From Methylococcaceae bacterium (GTDB taxonomy: Bacteria; Pseudomonadota; Gammaproteobacteria; Methylococcales; Methylomonadaceae): a DNA stretch of 64,000 bases. The stretch lies in assembly GCA_013140705.1 (NCBI GenBank), contig JABFSH010000016.1:1-64000 (forward strand), written 5' to 3'. Within the stretch, counting starts at the first letter, position 1. Each line of letters starts with the position of its first letter. A model generated the notes under the pieces. That model was not told the DNA's origin. It was given only the letters and a program-made list of their open reading frames with translations, and made no database searches. This document shows positions 58,897 to 64,000 of the stretch, piece after piece. Made by a program: the position numbers and the translations under genes.

Positions 58897-59694
58897 ATGG
58901 AAAAATCTTGGCGAGAAGCCATTAAAAAAGTATTAGCCGATTCCGACACGCCTTTACATTACACAGAGATTTCGGAACAAATCTTGTCGCGCGGCTATTA
59001 TAAAACTGATGGCGCTACCCCAGCTGCAACTGTAAGTGCTCAGCTTACTTCATCAATTAAACACGATGGCGAAAAAAACCCCTTCATTCGTGTGGGACGG
59101 GGCATTTTTACACTCAAAGATGTAGCCCGTAATCTGAAACCGGATGACGACAAAAAAAATCCTGTCACTGACATTCAATTTGAAGATGAATTATCCGAAT
59201 CAATCATTCGCTCATTCGGAATGTACTGGCAGCGTGATCTCGTCGTGTGGCGAGGCGATCCGAAAATGTATGGAAAACAGCAAGCTCTTTCTAAGCCCGT
59301 AGACTTTGGCAAACAGAAAGGTATTTACATCCTTTACGACCATCATACTGTAGTTTACGTCGGACGTTCTATTGATCGACCATTAGGCAAACGGCTGTAT
59401 GAGCATACCATAGATCGTTTAGGTAGCCGATGGAATAGATTTTCTTGGTTTGGGCTTCTGGAAGTAACCCAAGAAGGGAACCTTAAGGAAACTACTTTCA
59501 ATACGTCACTTGCCAGCCTTGTCGCTTCGTTGGAAGCATTGCTTATTGAGGCTCTCGAACCGCCACAAAACAGAAGACGAGGTGATGATTTTTCAGCGAT
59601 TGAATATATCCAGGATATTGATCCCGAACTTAAGGAGCGAGAAATTCAAAATACTTTACGGGCGATCGAGCAAAAAATGCGGGGCGGCTCTTGA
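58897..59694 (+). CDS. HARE-HTH and GIY-YIG nuclease domain protein
   Basis: 265 residues. An N-terminal winged helix of the HARE-HTH type (about 1-75, WREAIKKVLADSDTPLHYTEIS) and a GIY-YIG nuclease domain (about 148-235) with GIYILYDHHTVVYVGRS, a conserved Arg and ELLIEALEPPQNRR-like LLIEALEPPQN, so catalytic residues are intact. HARE-HTH links to nucleases and methylation-reading systems. Inserted between pqqC and pqqD, with AT-richer sequence than the pqq genes. Confidence 0.85.
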   Translation: MEKSWREAIKKVLADSDTPLHYTEISEQILSRGYYKTDGATPAATVSAQLTSSIKHDGEKNPFIRVGRGIFTLKDVARNLKPDDDKKNPVTDIQFEDELSESIIRSFGMYWQRDLVVWRGDPKMYGKQQALSKPVDFGKQKGIYILYDHHTVVYVGRSIDRPLGKRLYEHTIDRLGSRWNRFSWFGLLEVTQEGNLKETTFNTSLASLVASLEALLIEALEPPQNRRRGDDFSAIEYIQDIDPELKEREIQNTLRAIEQKMRGGS

Positions 59695-59717
59695 GAACAG
59701 CCTTAATTTTTTACTAA

Positions 59718-60035
59718 ATGTCCCACATGATCTCAATAGACTGGATAAAACAAGTTGTATTGGATGACTATTATCGTTATTCACGACACGGCGACCAGGA
59801 ACGACAAAACGATGACTTAACGTTGACCCAAGTAAAGCAAGCTTTACTTAATGGACGTATTCTCGAACAATACGCAGATACGGGAAGAGGTTTAAGCTGT
59901 TTAGTCGCCGGGTTTACCGATAACGGTATTCCCATTCATGCAGTTTGTGGCTGTATGGTAAATACGCTGGTGATTATTACCGTCTATATTCCTGCGCCCC
60001 CAAAGTTTAAAAATCCTTTTGAACGAGGTAATTGA
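59718..60035 (+). CDS. DUF4258 protein, possible toxin
   Basis: 105 residues with the DUF4258 pattern: YYRYSRHGDQER, LTLTQVKQALLNGRILEQY and GLSCLVAGFTDNGIPIHAVCG. The family resembles RelE/MqsR-like toxins. An in-frame ATG at 59727 is an alternative start. Partly overlaps the following YgiT-type frame. Confidence 0.75.
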   Translation: MSHMISIDWIKQVVLDDYYRYSRHGDQERQNDDLTLTQVKQALLNGRILEQYADTGRGLSCLVAGFTDNGIPIHAVCGCMVNTLVIITVYIPAPPKFKNPFERGN

Positions 60036-60037
60036 TA

Positions 60038-60295
60038 ATGTCAGAACACTGCGTATTCTGTGGCCATAAACATCTTAACAATAAAACTACGCGCTACATT
60101 TACCAAAAAGATCAGCAGATGTTAATCGTTGAAAATGTGCCTTGTCTGGAATGTACTTTTTGCGGTGAGCAATACTTTGATGCAGTTGTATTACAAAAAA
60201 TTGAAACCGATTACCTCGCCATTTCGCACCAACAAAGACAACCTCAGCGCGTTATGCAGGTTGCTGTTGAGGATTTTTCTGCACTGTCTTTATGA
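60038..60295 (+). CDS. YgiT-type zinc-finger protein, possible antitoxin
   Basis: 85 residues starting at MSEHC with CVFCG and, 30 residues on, C-L-E-C-T-F-C-G-E-Q-Y, the paired zinc knuckle of the MqsA N-terminal domain. It lacks the helix-turn-helix of full MqsA. Follows the DUF4258 gene, as in known toxin-antitoxin-like pairs. Confidence 0.75.
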   Translation: MSEHCVFCGHKHLNNKTTRYIYQKDQQMLIVENVPCLECTFCGEQYFDAVVLQKIETDYLAISHQQRQPQRVMQVAVEDFSALSL

Positions 60296-60322
60296 ATTCG
60301 ACACTAAAAATCAAGCACTAAA

Positions 60323-60598
60323 ATGACCCTGAACCTAGACAAGCCAATCAAATTCTCCCCTCTGCACCGACTGCAATGGGAAGAAGCGCAGCAAAAGGAC
60401 GTGATTCTTTACCCCGAAGGCATGGTCGAGCTCAACCAAAGCTCTGCGGAAATCCTGAAATGCTGTGACGGCACGCGTAACCTCGATCAAATCGTCAGCG
60501 AACTGGAACTGAAATTTGCTACTTCAGGTCTCAAGAATGATATTACCAATTTCCTGGAGATTGCTTTAAAAAATGGCTGGATCCAACAAAACCAATAG
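60323..60598 (+). CDS. pqqD: PQQ peptide chaperone PqqD
   Basis: 91-residue RiPP recognition element; binds PqqA and presents it to PqqE. Segments HRLQWEEAQQKDVILYPEG and LNQSSAEILKCCDGTRN match the family. The pqqE start lies inside its last codons (26-bp overlap). Confidence 0.95.
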   Translation: MTLNLDKPIKFSPLHRLQWEEAQQKDVILYPEGMVELNQSSAEILKCCDGTRNLDQIVSELELKFATSGLKNDITNFLEIALKNGWIQQNQ

Positions 60599-61709
60599 TA
60601 CTCCCCCGCGCTGGTTACTGGCAGAACTGACTTATGCTTGCCCGTTGCAATGTCCCTACTGCTCTAACCCGATTGATTATGCCAACTATCAATCCGAGTT
60701 AAGCACCGAAGACTGGAAACGTGTGCTGTCCCAAGCTCGAAAAATGGGGGCCGTCCAGTTGGGCTTTTCCGGCGGCGAACCGCTGACTCGCAAAGATCTT
60801 GTCGAACTCGTCAAACACGCCAGAGATCTCGGCTATTACAGCAACTTAATCACTTCCGGCTACGGTATGACTGAAACAAAAATTGTCCAGTTGAAAGAAG
60901 CCGGACTGGACCATATCCAGATCAGCATTCAGGCAAGTTCTCAGGAACTGAATGACCATATTGCAGGCACTTCTTCATTCGATCACAAAAAATCCGTTGC
61001 TCATCTAATTAAAAAACACGGCTATCCCATGGTCTTATGTGTTGTTATACACCGTGAAAATATTCACCAGATGGCACAAATTCTGGAAATGGCAGAAGAA
61101 CTCGGCGCCGATTATCTGGAACTGGCTAATACCCAATATTACGGCTGGGCTCATGTCAACCGGGATTTACTGCTGCCGACCAAGGAACAGTTTCAACAGG
61201 CGGAAAAACTTGCGCAAGCGTTTAAGGACAGGGTCGCCGGTAAAATGAAAATCTACTATGTCGTGCCCGATTTTTATGAAGACCGACCCAAAGCCTGCAT
61301 GAACGGTTGGGGTACGACTTTTTTGACCATTGCGCCGGACGGCGTTGCCCTGCCCTGTCATTCTGCACGGGAACTGCCTGGCCTTGATTGCCCCAATGTC
61401 AACGACTACAGCATCGAAACAATATGGAATGAATCCAGGGCCTTCAATTTCTTCAGGGGGGTTGACTGGATGAAGGAACCCTGCCTTAGCTGCGACGAAA
61501 AATCAAAAGATTTTGGGGGTTGCCGCTGTCAGGCTTATCTATTAACTGGCGATATGTATGCGGCAGATCCGGTCTGCAGTAAATCATCCGATCGCGCTGT
61601 TATAGAGCAAGCGATTGATTCAGCCAAAACGGCTTCTGCAATATCAACCAATGAAAAACCTTTGATATTTCGGAATAGCAAAAATTCTAAAATCATGACC
61701 AGGAATTGA
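60573..61709 (+). CDS. pqqE: PQQ radical SAM enzyme PqqE
   Basis: 378 residues. The radical SAM cluster site C-P-L-Q-C-P-Y-C lies near residue 23 and the SPASM C-terminal cysteines (CMNGWG; CLSCDEKSKDFGGCRCQAY; CSKS) bind auxiliary clusters. PqqE joins Glu and Tyr of PqqA. Last pqq gene; 95 bp before the next gene. Confidence 0.97.
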   Translation: MAGSNKTNSTPPRWLLAELTYACPLQCPYCSNPIDYANYQSELSTEDWKRVLSQARKMGAVQLGFSGGEPLTRKDLVELVKHARDLGYYSNLITSGYGMTETKIVQLKEAGLDHIQISIQASSQELNDHIAGTSSFDHKKSVAHLIKKHGYPMVLCVVIHRENIHQMAQILEMAEELGADYLELANTQYYGWAHVNRDLLLPTKEQFQQAEKLAQAFKDRVAGKMKIYYVVPDFYEDRPKACMNGWGTTFLTIAPDGVALPCHSARELPGLDCPNVNDYSIETIWNESRAFNFFRGVDWMKEPCLSCDEKSKDFGGCRCQAYLLTGDMYAADPVCSKSSDRAVIEQAIDSAKTASAISTNEKPLIFRNSKNSKIMTRN

Positions 61710-61803
61710 ATGTTTTTCAATCCCGGGTCTATACTTATCAGCACAGCGAGGGTCAAAATGAGGTGAGGCCTCGCTCCACACATCGACAGCAGGAACAACG
61801 GAT

Positions 61804-62106
61804 ATGGCAGACAATACCGAAAAAGTGAATCAGCTTCTGGATGCGCAACTGCAAGAACTCGAAGACCGATTCAATCAATTTCTTAAAGAATTGGAAGAAG
61901 ACTTTAATTTTGTACCCTCTGTTGTTAAGCAGGGCAAAAATGGTTATCACTCAGATTATGACGACGACCCGGAAATGGATAATAGACTCGCCAAAATTGA
62001 AAAGCGTTACGACAGTATCGATAAAAAATACACAATAGTACTTGCTCTAACCTCATTAATAGCCGTAGCGGCAATTGCTTATCTTGTTTACGTACTAACC
62101 CTCTAA
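61804..62106 (+). CDS. Small coiled-coil membrane protein
   Basis: 100 residues: a heptad-rich acidic N-terminal half (about 1-45) and one C-terminal hydrophobic helix (about 78-97). Not recognised. Same direction as pqqE. Confidence 0.65.
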   Translation: MADNTEKVNQLLDAQLQELEDRFNQFLKELEEDFNFVPSVVKQGKNGYHSDYDDDPEMDNRLAKIEKRYDSIDKKYTIVLALTSLIAVAAIAYLVYVLTL

Positions 62107-62180
62107 TTTCTTTCACTCAGGCCAAGGCCCGGTTTCGAGAACGGGTCTTGAATCTGTCTGACGCCCTTCCTGCCTTTACG

Positions 62181-62768
62181 TCATAATCCTGTCCAGGGCG
62201 TATATAAATCATCCACATTAACACCAAACATATCCAGTACGCGGCCCACCGTTTCATTCACCATTCCCGTCAATGAATCGGATCTACTGTAGAAAGCCGG
62301 CATCGGCGGAAAAATAATTCCGCCCATTTCTGTCACACTCGCCATATTTCTGATGTGCACCAAGTTTAATGGCGTTTCGCGCGGCATGACCACCAGACGG
62401 CGGCGCTCCTTTAGGACAACATCGGCAGCGCGTGAAATCAGGTTGTCGCCAAAACCATGCGCGACAGCAGACAGTGTTTTCATCGAGCAAGGCGCAATAA
62501 TCATGCCTTCCGTCTTAAAGCCACCGCTGGAAATACTGGCGGCGATGTCATTAATGCCATGAGTCACATCAGCCAGCTGCATCAATTCAGCTCGTTTCAT
62601 GTCCAGCTCATGTTTCAAATTGACCACGCCGGCAGACGAGATGATCAAATGCGTTTCCCACTCTTCCTGCGCCTGTAAAACCTGCAGCATTCTCACGCCA
62701 TAGATCGCGCCGGTTGCACCGGTCATGGCGATGATTAACCGCTTTTTTCGATTCATGTTGTCACTCAC
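62181..62768 (-). CDS. ubiX: Flavin prenyltransferase UbiX
   Basis: 195 residues with a flavin-binding TGATGAIYGVRML motif and the PCSMKTLS segment. UbiX attaches a dimethylallyl group to FMN, giving the cofactor of decarboxylase UbiD (ubiquinone synthesis). 13 bp after the peptidase gene. Confidence 0.94.
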   Translation of the reverse strand: MSDNMNRKKRLIIAMTGATGAIYGVRMLQVLQAQEEWETHLIISSAGVVNLKHELDMKRAELMQLADVTHGINDIAASISSGGFKTEGMIIAPCSMKTLSAVAHGFGDNLISRAADVVLKERRRLVVMPRETPLNLVHIRNMASVTEMGGIIFPPMPAFYSRSDSLTGMVNETVGRVLDMFGVNVDDLYTPWTGL

Positions 62769-62781
62769 AGATAACTAAAGT

Positions 62782-63735
62782 TCAACCTGTCCACCGACTT
62801 GCAAATTGATCAGTCGCAGAAACCAATGCATCTATCATATCAAGCCCTTGCGCCACATGTCCGGCTTCGGGTAGAACGATATAATCAGCATGGGGCAAAG
62901 CCTGGTGTAATTTCATTGCAGACTCCATAGGACACACCAAATCCTTACGCCCATGAATGACAACAGCTGGAATTTCAGACAAAAGGGCGCAATTTTCCAA
63001 AATCTGATTTTCCTCAATGAAATAGTGATGCTTTGCGTAATGCAATTCCATAAGAGCCTGCTTGACCATTTTCTCAGTCACATGGTTACCCTGACTACAG
63101 GGCTGAAAATCACTCCCTAATGCAACCTGCCCCCCCCACGCGGCCCATTCCTTGGCGACGCGACGCTTGGTAATCTCGTCCTCCCCCAGTACCGCCTCAT
63201 ATAAAGCCCGCAACAAATTGTTCCGATGTGGCGCTGGAACAGTCTCTTCCAGTCGTTGCCATTGTTCCGGGTAAATCCGTCGAACCCCGTCGAGCAGAAA
63301 CCAGTCCAAGTCCTGTTGTCTCGCCAAAAATACGCCACGGATAATCATGCCGGCTATGCGTTCAGGATTTTGTTGGGCGTATAGCAAAACTAGGGATGCA
63401 CCCCACGAGCCACCGAATAACAGCCATTGTTTAATTTTCAGCTGCTGCCGGATGCGTTCCATATCGGCGCACAAATCCTTCGTGGTATTGCTTTCAATTT
63501 CACCAAATGGTTTTGACAATCCACAGCCGCGTTGATCGAACAAAATGATTCGGTACTGCTGAGGATTAAAAAAGCGCCTATGATCGGGTTTGGTGCCGGA
63601 ACACGGTCCGCCATGTAAAAAGATTACCGGAATCCCTTGCGCATTTCCGCTTTCCTCAACATACACTTCGTGTTGACTTCCCGTCTTTAGAAAAAAAGTG
63701 TGATAGGGTTCGATTTCGGGGTAAAGGTATTTCAT
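62782..63735 (-). CDS. pip: Prolyl iminopeptidase
   Basis: 317-residue alpha/beta hydrolase of peptidase family S33. Nucleophile Ser in GGSWGAS (about residue 110), oxyanion region HGGPC, and His in EAGHVAQG; the Asp is in GRKDLVCP. Removes N-terminal proline from peptides. Upstream of ubiX on the same strand. Confidence 0.93.
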   Translation of the reverse strand: MKYLYPEIEPYHTFFLKTGSQHEVYVEESGNAQGIPVIFLHGGPCSGTKPDHRRFFNPQQYRIILFDQRGCGLSKPFGEIESNTTKDLCADMERIRQQLKIKQWLLFGGSWGASLVLLYAQQNPERIAGMIIRGVFLARQQDLDWFLLDGVRRIYPEQWQRLEETVPAPHRNNLLRALYEAVLGEDEITKRRVAKEWAAWGGQVALGSDFQPCSQGNHVTEKMVKQALMELHYAKHHYFIEENQILENCALLSEIPAVVIHGRKDLVCPMESAMKLHQALPHADYIVLPEAGHVAQGLDMIDALVSATDQFASRWTG

Positions 63736-63901
63736 TAGTCATTATGATGAGGTACAAACTAAAGAGTCAGCGCCAGTTAAAAATAGTCAGAAACAGCAAG
63801 ATCGGCTTCTGAAGGTAATAAGCTCATTAAGCCCCATTATTTGAAACGGTCGTTAAGGTATAATTTTTCTCCTTCACGCGATAGAAGCCAGTATAGCATC
63901 C

Positions 63902-64000
63902 ATGAATGACAAAATGACAAATCGGGAACCAGACAATATCCCCACGATATCATGGGTAGACCTTGCTGCACTTACCGCCGGTATCTTATATACACTGGCT
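63902..64000 (+). CDS. Start of a gene cut by the window edge
   Basis: An ATG at 63902 opens a 33-codon frame that runs to the end of the window: a charged start and then a hydrophobic stretch beginning near residue 20, perhaps a membrane protein. Too short to identify. Confidence 0.35.
   Translation, partial: MNDKMTNREPDNIPTISWVDLAALTAGILYTLA

Noticed and set aside
61702-61724. Hairpin at the pqqE stop codon
   Set aside because: No T-run; stem includes the stop codon and is of low significance.

Overview
The window reads as chromosomal DNA of a gammaproteobacterium, most likely a methanotroph or methylotroph of the Methylococcales. The reasons are a complete pqqA-B-C-D-E set, a bc1 complex next to a cytochrome c4-like protein, a PEP-CTERM protein, and gammaproteobacterial gene orders (lolB/TPR lipoprotein/hemA/prfA/prmC; dnaX/ybaB/recR with the 4.5S RNA gene beside dnaX; petABC-sspAB; mla-murA-hisGDC). 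The genus is an inference from gene content only.

Layout. 1-8 kb: an unidentified edge frame, lolB and a TPR lipoprotein (minus), then hemA-prfA-prmC, a JAMM/M67 peptidase, a small unknown gene and a membrane-anchored methyltransferase (plus). 8-11.1 kb: the minus-strand block ffs-dnaX-ybaB-recR-HIT. 11.2-17 kb: cytochrome c4, a Nudix hydrolase, a DUF1820 gene, and petABC-sspA-sspB. 17-24 kb: mlaF-mlaE-mlaD-mlaB-murA-hisG-hisD-hisC, without mlaC. 24-27 kb: a REP-associated tyrosine transposase among GTAG-headed REP hairpins, and an exported HAF-repeat protein. 27-36.2 kb: a LuxR-type regulator behind a perfect 12-bp inverted repeat, an orphan heavy-metal-type RND pump, a periplasmic protein, a flavoprotein dehydrogenase, a YajR-like MFS transporter and ssb.

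36.6-50.3 kb is a single-strand phage-defence island and the most interesting part of the window. Its core is a DrmD-like helicase with a C-terminal DUF3883 domain, a large DUF1156-type DNA methyltransferase and a DUF499 ATPase. Woven into it are an AbrB/PemK toxin-antitoxin pair and two separate ABC-type-ATPase plus TOPRIM-like pairs: an AbiL-like AAA/RloB pair and an AAA/DUF4276 pair. From the RloA-like gene to the DUF499 gene all six genes overlap or lie within 5 bp, so they are probably co-translated. The arrangement looks like a DISARM-related restriction/exclusion core with built-in abortive-infection modules.

50.5-56.7 kb: an Anbu-type proteasome-like protease standing alone, an M41-like HEAGH metallopeptidase, a PEP-CTERM protein behind a sigma-54-like promoter, groESL with a CIRCE operator, and a MoeB/ThiF-type E1-like enzyme. 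57-61.7 kb: the PQQ operon, with a good sigma-70 promoter, a leader hairpin and a terminator after pqqA. It is interrupted between pqqC and pqqD by a HARE-HTH/GIY-YIG nuclease gene and a DUF4258/YgiT toxin-antitoxin-like pair. 61.8-64 kb: a small membrane protein, ubiX, a prolyl iminopeptidase and the start of a gene cut by the window edge. I saw no tRNA or rRNA gene, CRISPR array, integrase or prophage.
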